DNA from: Cranoglanis bouderius
Lineage: Eukaryota > Chordata > Actinopteri > Siluriformes > Cranoglanididae
DNA length: 64,000 nt
Assembly (NCBI GenBank): GCA_023630585.1
Contig: CM042551.1
Location: forward strand, 3,430,001-3,494,000
Direction: 5' to 3'
The notes under the pieces were generated by a model that was given only the letters and a program-made list of their open reading frames with translations, was not told the origin of the DNA and searched no databases. The translations under genes and the position numbers were made by a program. Positions 38,872-53,518 of this stretch are shown piece after piece. Each line of letters opens with the position of its first letter. Position 1 is the stretch's first letter.

Positions 38872-40911
38872 ACGCACCTGCTCTCTCTAAGCTTTCTTTT
38901 CTTTTTTCTTTTTTTGCTTGTCCTCTTGTTTCCTCGGTACTGTCAGAATTCATTTTCCTGTTTCACTGCTATTCATATTTTCATAACATTTACATACCTG
39001 AAGGTTAAAAACTCGCTTTCTGTGCACGCAGCTCTGTCGGAATGGGTTGTGGGTTTTTTTAAATCGCTTTCCCATAAAATTTTCTCACTTCAAATAAGCT
39101 CAAAATTAATCTATATGGAATAATACATTTTATACTTTCACCCTTTTTTTTTCTTCCACTGCCTTGAAATGATTACCGATTACAAGCTGTTAGCGACAAG
39201 AAACTACACGCTAAGATAGCCAGCTAGCTAGCATAGCTAACGTCAGTGATGAATACAATAGTTTTGGTTGTTATAGTAGTGTTATATATTGACGTGTTTG
39301 GCTAGTGATTTAAGAAATCGGAGAAAATAAGTGTCAGCTTACAACAAAAACATGCTAGTTTGCTAGCATCTAGATATCTAATTAGCAAGTAAAAAAACAT
39401 TCAGAATTCATAAATACAAGTGAATATACAATCAGGAAACGTCACCATGTCCTCCCCATGTTGCTAACTGCTAGTAAACTAGCTCGCATGTTGCTAACTG
39501 CTAGTAAACCAGCTCGCATGTTGCTAACTGCTAGTAAACTAGCTCACATATTGACTTCAGGTTAACATGAGGGATTTTCAGTGACAGTCTACTGTGTAGT
39601 GCTACTGCTAGCTGTGTTATCAGTTATCTTATTATCATAAAGAAGCCCCAGAGTGCAAGTTGTGGAGAATTTTGTCACGATTTCGATCTGATAATTCATT
39701 TTGAATGTCAAATTCAAACACACAGACTGTACCTGAACACATTTAAGTGTATTAGCAGTCATTAGACGTAAACGTGTAAACCGAATTCCACTAAATCACC
39801 GTCTGGCTCACGTGTCTTTGAAACAATATGAAGAATAAGAATTATAAGCTAATAGTCAATAAATTAGTCTTGTTAATAGATTGCGGAGTGTGAAATATTT
39901 AATCAAAATCACAAGATAATAATAATAACTTGCTATTGAGTTAAGTTGAAATAATAACTAATAATATGTCTATGTCTATGTATGTCTATCTCTCTGTCTG
40001 CCTGTCTCCCTCTCTCTCTGTATGTCTATCACTCTCTTTATCTCTCTCTGTCTCTGCCCCCCGTTTCAGTCAAAGTCAAGTCAAAAGGTTGCTTTATTGG
40101 CACGACAAATATTAACATTTGTATTGCTAAAGCTTGGGTACAGACAAATTAGAACTTAACCACAGAACAAATGTATATACATTCAACAATACAGTCAAAC
40201 AGAAACACTAGTAATGAGGCTCATAGAACCCTACCCTCTCTCTCTCTCTCTCTCAGTACCAAGATCAGATGCACGAGGTGCTGCTGGTTGTGATCACGTG
40301 GGTGGGGATCGTCATCTCACTGGTGTGTCTGGCCATCTGCATCTCCACCTTCTGCTTCCTGAGAGGCCTGCAGACGGACCGCAACACCATCCACAAGAAC
40401 CTGTGCATCAACCTCTTCATCGCCGAGCTCCTCTTCCTCGTCGGCATCAACAAGACGCAGTACCAGGTGAGTCCCACTGAGATCACCTTCATAACTCTGT
40501 ATGTAACGTAAGACATTTTAAACACGACTGAAGTTTCCTTCACAGCAGCCTGCATATTTCAGATAAATCACTTAAAACCTATAATCACATAATATAATCA
40601 TTCAGATACTAGATACCAGCAGTGTATTCCCGCTTCACACACAGCATTCCCGGGATAGACCCCGGATCCACTGCGGCCCTGACCAGGAGAAAGTGCTTAC
40701 TGAAGATGAATAAATAAATGGACGGACAGTTATTATTATTTTAATGCTTATTTAATTTAATATTTTTCTAAAAATTAGTATAATTCTTTTTAGCAGTAGA
40801 AATTGTGATATTTTTCCCCCTTTAAGGAATCTTTAGAACAATATAATAATTATAAGTTTTAGGGGAAAAATGCACAAATAACAGCCAAAGAAATAAATAA
40901 GAAAATAGTAA

Positions 40912-40955
<44 letters not shown>

Positions 40956-43900
40956 TCTGTATATCTGTCTCTCATTCTGTCTGCCTGTCTCTCTCCCTCT
41001 CTTTCTCTCTCTCTCTCTCACTCTCTCTCTCTGTCTCTCTTTCCCTCTGTATATCTGTCTCTCATTCTGTCTGCCTGTCTCTCTCCCTCTCTTTCTCTCT
41101 CTCTCTCTCTCTGTCACTCTCTCTCTTTCCCTCTGTATATCTGTCTCTCATTCTGTCTGCCTGTCTCTCTCCCTCTCTTTCTCTCTCCCTCTCTTTCTCT
41201 CTCTCTCTCTCTCCCCCCGTAGATTGCGTGTCCGATCTTCGCCGGCCTCCTGCACTTCTTCTTCCTGGCTGCATTCTCGTGGATGTGCCTGGAAGGCGTG
41301 CAGCTCTACCTGATGCTGGTGGAGGTGTTCGAGAGCGAGTATTCCCGAAAGAAGTACTACTACCTATGCGGCTACTGCTTCCCGGCGTTGGTGGTGGGCA
41401 TCTCGGCGGCCATCGACTACCGCAGCTACGGGACCAAGAAAGCGTACGTGTGAATCAGTCCATTTGCGGGCGATGCCGCAGCGGTCGTGGCATTCTCTGA
41501 AAAGCGCTCAGCGTTGATGAGCGTTAAGTTGTTCGTAAAGCCATTTGGGGCGACGTGTCCCTCTGAGAGCTGAAACGGATCCGCGCCGTTCATCTGCAGC
41601 ATCCCCGAGGGAAATCCGCCTGATTTATTTCCAATATCAAACAGTATAGATTTCCAAAAAGGCTGTTTTTATTCATGCTATTTCTGGCAGCCGAGTGGTA
41701 TGAGGTCGCTTTGGGTAAAAAAAATAAATAAATAAAATACAGCGAGCCATGATGGATTGTTTTTTTATTCGTTTCCCGGTCAAATCATTATTGTTTTTTA
41801 AAATCTTTTTTTACACTATAGTATGTATAGAGGATTAAAGCAGACAAATCTTCCATAATCAGTACATATATATGTATATAACATTTATTCTCACATTTAT
41901 TTTCTTTTTGTCCGACTTTATTTAATTCCAAGGTCATCTGTCAATCAACACTGGTGGGTGGGATTAATTATTAGCATTGGTTTATTGAAAACTAGTGAAT
42001 CGATCCTTTGTTCACATTATCCAAATTATAGTACCGTTAGCTAGCATCAGCTGATCAGTACAAAGTCCAATTAACAGACGAACAGAGAGCATTATAGTTG
42101 ACAGTATGCTAGAAGCAGATGTAGAGAGTTGCAGCTCATTGATACAGGCTACTTTAGAACTCTTGACGTTGTTAGCTAGCTTTATTATGAATGTTAGCTA
42201 GCTAATATTACTGTCACACAGGTCTATAGTTAAAGTTATCTCGGCTTGCCCAAGAAGGTGTTTCAGAACTGCTTTTCTTTATTACGTTGCTTTTATTCTT
42301 CCTTAAATAGGAAATGGCTGGTAAATGGCTGGAAATAAGAATTACGTGGAATATATATATATATAATTTTTTATTTTTTTAATCATGTCTCTACCAGTAC
42401 CTTTTTCCATTCCCTTGCCATTGTGTGATATAAGAAGTTCATTACCGATACCTTCCTGAAATGTGAATATATACGATCTGGGATACGATCTGTTAACTGT
42501 GCTTAGGCTAGGTTACATTGCTGGGAATGCTCTCTAGCTATCTAACACATGTTCGATGCTTGACAGGATTTGATTTGAGCTTTTGTTGCAATGTGAAATT
42601 GGCTTTACAGCTTTTCCAGAGCAGTTTCACGACTAGCTGTGATACTTGTCTAAAAAAAATATAAATAAACAAACAACTAAATAAGAAAGAATGTAAAAGG
42701 AGCCACCCTATTTGATTTGATCCTCGTTTAAACAGTGCCTATTGATAAAGGTGATACACTCAATGAAGTGACACATAAAACTGATATTTTGTAGTAATTT
42801 TCACAAATTAAATTAACAAAAAACAGATCAGTCATATGGAAAAAGTAAGTACACCCCTACATTTATCAGACCTCCAAATCCATAAAATTAGAATCAGGTG
42901 TTGAAGATTGGGTCCCAGTGATTAGAACCTGCTTAGGGAGTGCAGGTGGAATCTGTCTTATTTATACCCCTATCATATCTAGTGTCTGGTGTTCCCTTTG
43001 CTATTGAGGTGTGTGGTGTCATCATGACAAGATCTGAAGACCTTCAGAAAAAAAGGATCTAAAGGGATTTAAAAAGATCTCCAAATTATTTGAAATACAT
43101 CATTCCACTGTAAGGAAAATAATCTACAAATGACACAGATTTCAAGCAACTGTCAGTTTGTCCAGGACTGGCCGTCCCAGAAAATTCAGCCCAAGAGCAG
43201 ACCGTCAGATGCAAAAAGAAGTCTCCAAGAACCCCAAAATTTCATCGTAGCATCTGCTTGTAAGTCTTGCAACTGTTGGTGTCAAAGTACATGCTTCTAC
43301 GATCAGAAAGAGAGGGAGGCGTGCCAGGAAAAAGCCTTTGCAAGACTACAGTTTGCCAATGAGCATATAGGCAAAGACCAGGCCTTTTGGAATATGTGCT
43401 CTGCACAGACGAATCAAAGATAGAGTTGTTTGGCCACAGTAACAGCAGACATGTTTGCCGCAGACCAAAGACAGCTTTTCAGGAGAAGCACCTCATACCA
43501 ACTGTGAAGCACGGTGGTGGAAATGTTATGGTTTAGGGTTGCTTCGCTGCCTCAGGGACTGGACAGCTTGCATTCATTGATTCAGCTATGAATTCTGCAT
43601 CATATCAAAGAGTGCTTGAAGATAATGTGAGGCCATCTGTCCGAAAGTTGAAGTTGAAGTTGGACCTTTCAACAGGATAATGATCCAAAGCACACTAGCA
43701 AATCCACCAAGGAATGGCTCAAAAAGAAGAAATGGAGGGTTATGGAATGGCCTAGACAAAGCCCGGATTTGAATCCCATTGAAAAGTTGTTTGGGGATTT
43801 GAAACGGGTAGAACATGCAATAAAACCATCAAACATCTTGCAACTGAAAGAATATTGCACAGAAGAGTGGTCAAAAATTCCAACAAGCCTGGTGGACAAT

Positions 43901-45459
43901 TATGCAAAACGTCTGCAAGAAGTTATTTCTGCTAAAGGGGGCAATAATAGCTTCTGAGCCCAAGGGTGTACTTACTTTTTCCACAGAATAATATTAATTA
44001 ACATTAATAGGCACTGTTTCAGAGATGATCAAATGTTTGCTTGTCCAAATATGTCAAAAAAGCCAACAATTTCCATGGGGTGTACTTATTTTTTCACATG
44101 ACTGCATATGAATTAATGGAGGGTGGGTGATTGGGTGGGGGTCATTGGGGTAACTTTGCGGTAACATGCGTCACGAATGACGCATGCTGAGACAAAAGCA
44201 AAATGGACTATGAAAAAAGTCATTTCTAAAAAAAAAAAATTCACCTGAAAACTTAAAATTAGTCAGAAAAATGAGTTTAATGAGATTAATGAAACCCTAC
44301 ACATTCATCTTAAAAACTGAGGTCATTTGAATTATCGCTATTTAAAAATCAGTGGAAGGTCCTTGCAAGGACAGTAATACATGCGTGTGTGTTTGTTTTA
44401 AACTACAACATACATAATATGATGTGCATAACTTTTTTTAAGAAATCTTTTTTTCATCGGTGTTTTTTCCCCCTTTGTTTTTAACTTACTTGGGATACGA
44501 GTTTCTTTTTTTAACGTATACATTTGAAATTGATGATTTTAAAATTTGAAAAAATCAAAACCTCAGAAAGACAGATTTTACTTTATGTAAATTAGGCCAA
44601 AGGAGAAGAGTCCGGGATTCGCAGGCAAAAGTAATATAAAAAATATATACCAAAAAGTAATTAGTTTTCTACAATGCTGTTGAACACCCAATGCCCAGCT
44701 TACCAACTGTATTTAGGTAACGTTCTGGATAGTTAGGCTATGCTAACGTTAGCTTGCTGGTAACAGTTAGCTTCGTAATGTGAATGTAGCTATTTCAGTA
44801 GAAAATAAAAACTGCACTTACCTAATTACAGTTCATATCATTCTTCTCCACGTCTCTTCACTTGACTTTAGGGACCTGAGCGTGAGAGATGATTGTCCCT
44901 GGGAACCCTGGACGCCTCACTTTTGGTCTAATGTAACATAAAATCAGTATTTTTTGAGAACTGAATTTTTGAGATTTGCATTTCGAATATTTATAGACAA
45001 ATCTTACCCCGGAGCAAGCAAAAAATGGGCAAAAATGTAAATTTATTAAATACATCACAGAAGAAAAAAGAATTATATTTATTGCGACGTGTATATAATT
45101 TAAATATGTGAAATTCATATTCAGATACTTTTTTGTCAGTTTTCAAGCTCCAGTCCCACCGCTGCTACGGTCCTGCGGAAAATTAGACGCCGTCATGAGT
45201 CGGCTCATAATTAAAACCAGAGCTCAGCTTTTATCAGTTCTTTATTGCCTTTGTTTTGGACGCCTTGACAAAAACGGCACGGTAACGATAACGGTTTCAA
45301 ATAAAAGGATGGCATCATTACGAGAACTTTAGCGATCAATAACGCTCCTCATTTCAGAAACAAACCTGCTGTTGGCTGTGATTAATTATTTTGTGTAAGG
45401 CGAGCTGGGTTATGAGTGTTAGTGCTGTATGATTGATGACAGAGCAGTAGATGATGATG

Positions 45460-45503
<44 letters not shown>

Positions 45504-48500
45504 GTGCTGGTTGCGGGTTGATAACTACTTCGTGTGGAGCTTCATCGGCCCCGTGTCCTTCATCATCATGGTATTGTTCTCTCTCAGCTTCACCTTTTGG
45601 AAAGTTTTTCGATTTGGTCAGATCACAAACTGATCTCGCGACTTTCACACACTTTTTAATCTTCTAACAGATTTTAAGGTTTGGAAAACGAAATAACAAA
45701 CTTGTAAACCCTGGATAAAGTATAATGGACACCAGTCTTCCTGTATGGGTGACTCAATTTAGCCCTTGTAACTTTTTTTTTCAACATTGAATCTAGAAAA
45801 ACATAAATTCAACCAATTAAAAAAATGTTTCCAAACATTTCTGACTTTTTTTTTTTTTTTTTAGCATAGAATTACCAAATACACAAAACTAGCATCCATG
45901 CTAACAGCATTGGAACATGAAGGGCATTCTAATGATTTGCTCAAAATGTATTGTTTTAATCAATAATTTACTTTCAAGCTATAATTTGTGCAACAGAGAC
46001 ATACTTTCAAAAATGACCTTGTCAGTCAACAACACAGTATCATTGAAAAAGGAAAAAGAACGACAGGACGTACTTTTCTTCTTCTCATGCTCCTCAGGAA
46101 ATTTGTGTGATGCAGCTTCCTGTTGAACATGTGATTTGTGTGATGTTCCACATATTTCACATATAAACGATGACCCGTGGAAAAGAACGAGTATTTTAAT
46201 TATAAGTGCTGTAGATTTTGCAGGCTTTATGAAGTGTTTAAAATGTCTTGTATTTTCGCTTACATATTTGTAACTGTAGTATCATTGGGACTGATGACAC
46301 TGCAATTGTGTATGTTCTGTATAACCTCTGACCTTTGTTTGACCTCCAGCTGAACCTGGTGTTCCTGATGGTCACTCTTCACAAGATGGTTCGCAACTCG
46401 TCCGCCCTCAAACCCGACTCCAGCCGTCTAGACAACATCAAGTAAGGCCAGCGCTGAATTGGGAAAGGAGTGCTTAATAGAAATACATAGTGTGGTCAAC
46501 TATATATTGGCAATATTTTGCTTTATGAATAGCCCTAGTTGTAACTATCACATTAATCACTTACAGAATAGCACTTGATCCAGCACATCCTATCATTTAG
46601 CATTATATTGATTTTTCTTTTCATATTGCACACATTGTCTGCAGTATATTTACTCCATGTCTGCAATTTAATGAAGCCACGAGATACTGAACTGAGGTCA
46701 TGAAATCGTTCTGTGTGCGCAGGATATAATTTACTTGTTTACGCTTTTAATTCCTTATTTTGATTTTCAAAATAATAAAGTAATGCCAAATTAAAAACGT
46801 TCAATGTAAAGAAAATGTGCCAGTGGTTTGAAGGATGATCAAGCAGCAGAGCTTGCATGTGCCATTTCTGTATTAAATCCTCACTGATTATGAACCAAAC
46901 AGCATGTGGGGTGAACAAATTATGCCTAATATGGCAAACAAGGTGTGCGTTTCCTAACATGGCAATCTGGGTGTGGTCATTATAATAGAGCAAACCAAGT
47001 TTGGTCATCCTAATATGGCAAAATGGGCATAGGTCATTGTAATATAGCAAACCAGGTTTGGTCATCGTAACACAGCAAAATGGGCGTGGTCATTGTAATA
47101 TAGCAAACCAGGTTTGGTCATCCTAATATGGCAAAATGGGCGTGGTCATTGTAATATAGAAAACCAGGTTTGGTCATCCTAATATGGCAAAATGGGCGTG
47201 GTCATTGTAATATAGCAAACCAGGTTTGGTCATCGTAATACAGCAAAATGGGTGTGGTCATTGTAATATAGCAAACCAGGTTTGGTCATCGTAATACAGC
47301 AAAATGGGTGTGGTCATTGTAATATAGCAAACCAGGTTTGGTCATCGTAATACAGCAAAATGGGTGTGGTCATTGTAATATAGCAAACCAGGTTTGGTCA
47401 TCGTAATACAGCAAAATGGGTGTGGTCATTGTAATATAGCAAACCAGGTTTGGTCATCGTAATACGGCAAAATGGGTGTGGTCATTGTAATATAGCAAAC
47501 CATGTTAGGTCATCCTAATACGGCAAACTGGGCATAGCCACTCCTGTCACATTCTTTGCTCTGTCTTGTGTGAAAGCTAGGCATAGCAATGACCGCTGTT
47601 TCTCTTTTTCAGGTCCTGGGCTCTCGGGGCCGTCATTCTGCTCTTCCTCCTCGGCCTCACCTGGGCTTTCGGCCTTCTCTTCATCAACGAGAAAACGGTC
47701 ATCATGGCGTACCTGTTCACCACCTTCAACGCCTTCCAGGGCATGTTCATCTTCATCTTCCACTGCGCCCTGCAGAAAAAGGTGTGTGTGTACGTGTATG
47801 ATGGACAGTTTGTAAGACGTGTATGGAATTTTACTTATATAACCAATCATGGTCAGATGGAGAAGTTATGTCACTCATCAGTATTCATAGCACCTTAGTT
47901 AACTTTTTAAAATCATATCTAATTAATTATGTTGTTATCTAGGGGAAAATATACTGGTCCTAAAGTAGCCTATAACACCAAGAGTACTAAAACCGATAGA
48001 TGGATGGATTTTAGTTGAATAAATTTGGGAATAGAAGTAACATAATGAAAGCCTATTAAATTTCTAATGTGCCTATTCATTTTTTTTTTAAGTATGCGAT
48101 CGAAAATTGTTCCAGAAATAGTACTGTATGGTATAAATTAGTGTAAATGGTAATATTTCTCTCTACATAAAATGTGGTAGTTTGGGTAAACAACATTCCG
48201 TGACCATTGTATTATATGGTAACGATTTGTTATTGTGTGATAATGACATACAATGGATATAAAAAGTCTACTCACCCCTGTTAAGGTTTTTGTTATGTAA
48301 AAAAAAAAAATGAAACCAAGATAAATCATGTCAGAACTTTTTCCACAATCAATGTGAAATTACAGTGTATAAGAATTAAGTGAAAAACAGTCAGACACTT
48401 TTTTTTAGGGAAAAATAGGAAAAATAAAAAACTTACAATAACCTAGTTCCACAAATGTTCACACCCCTAACCTAATTCTTTGTTGAAGCACCTTTTGATT

Positions 48501-51500
48501 TTATTACACAACCATCTTTTTGGGGAGGTGTCTAACAGCGTGACACATATTACATATAACTTGGCAATATTTCCCCACTCTTTCTTGCAAAAACATTCTA
48601 GATCCATCAAATTGTGAGGGCATCTCCTGTGCACAGGCTGCTTCAGGTCACCCCACAGATTTCTAGTTGGATTCAGGTCTTGGCTCTGGCTAGGCCATTC
48701 AAAAACCTTGATCTTCTTTTGGTTAACCCATTCCTTTGTTGGTTCGGATGTACGCTTTGGGTCATTGTCTAGCCGAAAGGTGAAACTCGTTTTCATCTTC
48801 AGCTTACTAGCAGACACCTGAAGGTTTTGCACTCAAATCGACCGGTATTTGTAGCTATTCATGATTTCCTCCACCTTGACAAAAGCCCCAGTTCTGGCTG
48901 AAGAAAAGCAGCCCTAAAGCATGATGCTGCCACCACCGTGCTTCACCGTGGGTATAGTGTTCTTTTAGTGATGTAATTTTTTATTTTTTTTTTGCACCGA
49001 ACCTAAATAACATATAAAAGATATTGCGATATCAACGATATCTCAGAAAAGAATATTGACACAATGTATCACAATATTGTTGTTACTGATATCACATTGC
49101 CGAGGCCTAATCTCAATTGCGTTTCCTTTTGAAGGTAAACTAGATAAATGTAGGTGGATTTGAGTTTGCTGGATGATTTAAACCTTTAAAGCACTTTTAA
49201 GGTTGTATTCAAATTTTCCAATATTCAGGCAAAACATTTAGATTTTTTGAGTATATGCTTGTAAGCAGTATCTTGGTGTAACGTTTCTCATATATATTTA
49301 GTGGCAGTAAATAACATTCATAACGCAAGCTTGTTTTTGCCAATGTCTTAAAAGTTTTTTTTTTTTTTTCAGGATATGTTACCCTAGTTTTTTGAAACTG
49401 TCCTAGTTTTAGACAGCTGTGTGTATTCGAGTGCGTAATTTCTAATTTGTGTGTGTGTGCCTAGGTCCATAAGGAGTACAGTAAGTGTTTGCGTCACTCG
49501 TACTGCTGTGGACGTTCGTCTAACTCCAGCTCTCACGGCTCGCTGAAAAACTCCGCACTGCGCACCAACAACCGCTATTACACCAGCAGCCAGGCCCGAC
49601 ACGCTGCAGCACACAGACAGGTAACTAACACACACACACACACACACACATTTACTCACACCATAAACTCTGCGTTTTCTTGACTTTCCTTAACCAACAT
49701 TATTTCTGCTTTAACAAAACACCATAATGAATATTAGCAAACGTAGTGTAATTACGACCTGCTTTAATACACGTTTGTTTAAATATTAGCTCAATAATGA
49801 ACACCTGCACTAATTCCTCCCTCCATAATTCAAATAAATCTGCATAAATTAGCATAAATTAAATAGCTAAATGTTGATAATCAGCTGAACCCGGGTCAGT
49901 GAGTGTGAATGAGGGAGCTGCGTTTAGCCCCTCAGCTGTTAATTAACCATGGAGTCAGTATTAATTAAGGCATAAATGAATTCCTGTTGGTGGCTGTGAT
50001 CTTGTTTTTGATCAACATTTAAACAAACATCAGTGAATAGAGGTGTTAATTAATTGGTTCACGCTGGTTTCATATTTAGGAAGCGTTTCTTTCCTTTTCC
50101 CCCAGTGTTCACAATCGTGTCTTAAAATTCTCTAAAATACTTTTTTTTTTTTTTTTTGGTCAGACATTTTGCCTTCAACTGCCAGAAACGGACTTCTGCA
50201 AAATGTAATACCTGCCTTTTGGTGGTATTAGTTTATACGCAATCTCTGTTCCAGTAAACTTTAAAACAGTAAATCACATTACTTTTGTTAAAAGAATCCA
50301 TTAATCTACTTTTCCGGGGTGGTTTATTGGGTAGCATGTTTGCCTCGCACCTTTGGGGTTTGAATCCTGCCTCCCCCCTTGAATATGTGTGTGAAGTTTG
50401 CATGTTCTCCCTGTGCTTTGGGGGTTTCCTCTGGGTACTCTGTTTTCCTCCCCAAGTCCAAAGACATGCATTGTAGGCTGATTGGCATCTCTAAATAGTC
50501 TGTAGTGTGTGTGTGATTGTGCCCTGTGATGGATTGGCACCCCATCCAGACTGTGCCCCGAGTTCCCTGGGATAGGCTCCAGACTCCCCACGACCCTGTG
50601 TAGGATAAGCGGTACAGAAAATGGATGGATGTAACTGATGTTTCCTGAGGGAACTGTAGTGTAAAGCTTTAACTGGACTTCAGACTGTAACTGAACAACA
50701 AGAGTGAAGAGAAATGTCTGTGTGTGTGTGTGTGTGTTCTCAGAGCCGAATCCGTCGCATGTGGAACGACACAGTGAGGAAGCAGACTGAGTCGTCCTTC
50801 ATGGCAGGAGACATCAACAGCACACCCACTCTCAACCGCGGTGAGACAGCATCTCTGTCCTCCCTCTCTCCGTGTCTCTCATTCCTAGTCTTATCCTCCT
50901 TCCATCGTCCCTCTCTCCCAATCCCTATACTCTTCACCTATCGCCCCTCTCTCCCAGTCTCTGTCCTCCATCCCTCTCTCTCCACCTCTTTCCTCCGTCC
51001 ACTGCCTCTCTCACCCCAGCTCTTTCCTCCGTCCTCCCTCCCTCGTTCAGACCAGAGATCAGTGGAGGGTACTTTAATTTTGTATTTTATTTATTTATTT
51101 CATTTTAGAATTAAGTGTTAAGTGTATGTTTTGAGAAATTATTAGAGAAATTATCTCAGGACTTAGATGTGTATTAATATCAGCTGAGGACGCTCCACCC
51201 ACTGGATATGAAGCTTCTGATATACTTTTCTGGCCCCAAGCTTCAGGATCTGTCGGTACTTCCGTGTCAGTTTCAGATCATGATATAGTCAGAGGACTTA
51301 AAGTTCAGGAGAGAGAGAGACGGCGAGAGCGAGACAGATGACAACGTGTGTGTTATTATGATTATTCCCATTGAAGGTCATTAGCGGTCGCTGGGGCAGA
51401 TTTTAATATGAGTTGAACATACCATTAGAGTTCTCTCGATGACTATGATGGTGATAGTAATCATCATCATCATCATCAACAGCAGTGGGATCAGCATTTC

Positions 51501-51541
51501 CGGGAGGAGACATGGGCCGATAGCAGCACTAGCTAAATCAG

Positions 51542-51617
<76 letters not shown>

Positions 51618-52108
51618 GCGCAAATTCCATGGGTTTTTGTTTATAATGAACTGATTAGAGGCTGAGTGAACAGGGGGCGATTAGAGTGAGACACACACAT
51701 ACACACACACTCAGCCATGTTCTGGGGACTTTTAATCAAGCCGGCAGAGAGAGTGCGCGAGATGGAAATCTGCTCTACAGGACAGAGACGCCGAGACAGA
51801 AGAATGGAGAGACCGACGGACTCAAGTGTCTTTTTGTAGTCTTAGAGAAAAGTTTTGCAGAGTCTGAAAGCGGGAGAATCAGAACAATGTAAAGGCCTGT
51901 TCACACACTCGCCCTCACGCAGCGTCTGGATATCAGCCTTCGTCATCTCGGACCTTCATCATCTCTTTTCTCTCCGTCACACGCTTTCTGTTATTCGTTT
52001 GCTCTTGTTTTAGACTTCGTTAGCATTTTTTTTTTTTTCTGCCAAGATCCAGCACTGAGATGTTCACCAGATTTACAAGGTGTGTGAAGGGAAGGAGCAC
52101 AGTGTGTT

Positions 52109-52163
<55 letters not shown>

Positions 52164-53464
52164 CAGCAGGGGTTTTTCCTACAGGAACACAGTGGGACGC
52201 TTCCCAGCATGCGCTCTTCTTTAAACTCAGCGTGTAACACACACTAACATTCAGCGTCATTAATGCAACTAATCACTTTTCTCCCACGTTCTCACTCATT
52301 CAAATTCTTAACCATAATGTGAGATCGGAATTGTCAGTCAGAAAAAAAAAGGCCCCACGCTGTGAAGTGCTGCTCTCACACAAACTACAACATACACACA
52401 CTGTCTCATTCACACTCAGACATGTGTTTGAACTTGAAATGTGTTTGGGATTTAAAAAAAAAAAAAAAAAACGGCTGTTTTTCTACCCAGTGTAGCGTAA
52501 CTGCAGCACTGCCTTCTACTGGGATTCCTCCTACAATGTCTCTCCGATTTTAATACTTACTAATCCATCCACTAAGTTCTGCGCAACTCTCCGCGTTCCT
52601 CTTTCCACCTGAGACCTTTTGCACACTTTTCTGGCCAGAAGCTTCAGCATCCTGAAGGTCGCATCCAATCCGACTTCATGCTGTGACACAAGCGACAGTC
52701 AGCTCCATAAGTATTTGGACAGTGACACAGTTTTGGTCATTTTGGCCTCTGTATGAACCACCACAGTGAATTTGAAACGATGCAATCGAGATGTGATTGA
52801 AGTGTAGACTTTCAGCTTTAATTCAAGGGGTTGAACAATAATATTGCGTTAACCGTTTAGGAATTACAGCCACCAAGGTCAGGATTGTGGGCAACTGAAC
52901 CGAACACGCAACTCTTAATAGCGTTTACGTCTGAGGTCTGAACACTGATCCTCACAGCACACACGTACTGTAACTCTGAACTCTGAATACGACCCGGTGA
53001 GATTTTCAGAGCACGGTATTCTCACTGCGATGACAAACTTTAAAACGTTATTTATGGGTTTTGTTCGGAACAGTATTGTGTAAACGAGATGTCTTTGCAT
53101 ATCTTTGCCTGCGTGCTCCGGAAAAACGTTCTGTGCTTGGGCGCTTTCGATGTCCGGCGTACGGCCTCTCACTGCTAATGTAGGTGTGTCTTAGTTAGTA
53201 CTCTGGTTTCCTCCCCCAGTCCAAAGACACGCGTTGTAGGCTGATTGGCATCTCCAAATTGTCCGTAGTGTGTGAATGGGTGTGTGTGTGATGGGCTGGC
53301 ACCCTGTCCAGGGTGTCCCCTGCCTTGTGCCCTGAGTTCTCTGGGATAGGCTCCAGGCTCCCCGCGACCCTGTGTAGGATAAGCGGTACAGAAAATGGAT
53401 GGAGGGACACACACAAACCTTTAGGAAATCAATGCCCGAGTCTTTATATTCATGTATTCACTCA

Positions 53465-53518
<54 letters not shown>

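Larger units (their letters stand above)
38777..40256 (+). other. adgrl1 intron 11
   Basis: GTAGGTACACAC to TCAG. The (CA)n run at 38783-38866 starts six bases into the intron. A 30-bp unit is repeated three times at 39461-39545. An ACTTTATTGGC-type repeat is at 40068-40205, and a short (CT)n forms the acceptor tract. Confidence 0.9.
41444..45503 (+). other. adgrl1 intron 13
   Basis: GTACGT to GTGTAG. Contains a Tc1 transposon (42730-44104) and a terminal TG-rich run at 45451-45501 that includes the acceptor. The rest is AT-rich with no recognised element. Confidence 0.9.

Noticed and set aside
46920..47540. Possible CRISPR-like array
   Set aside because: The units are contiguous with no unique spacers, and the sequence is eukaryotic.
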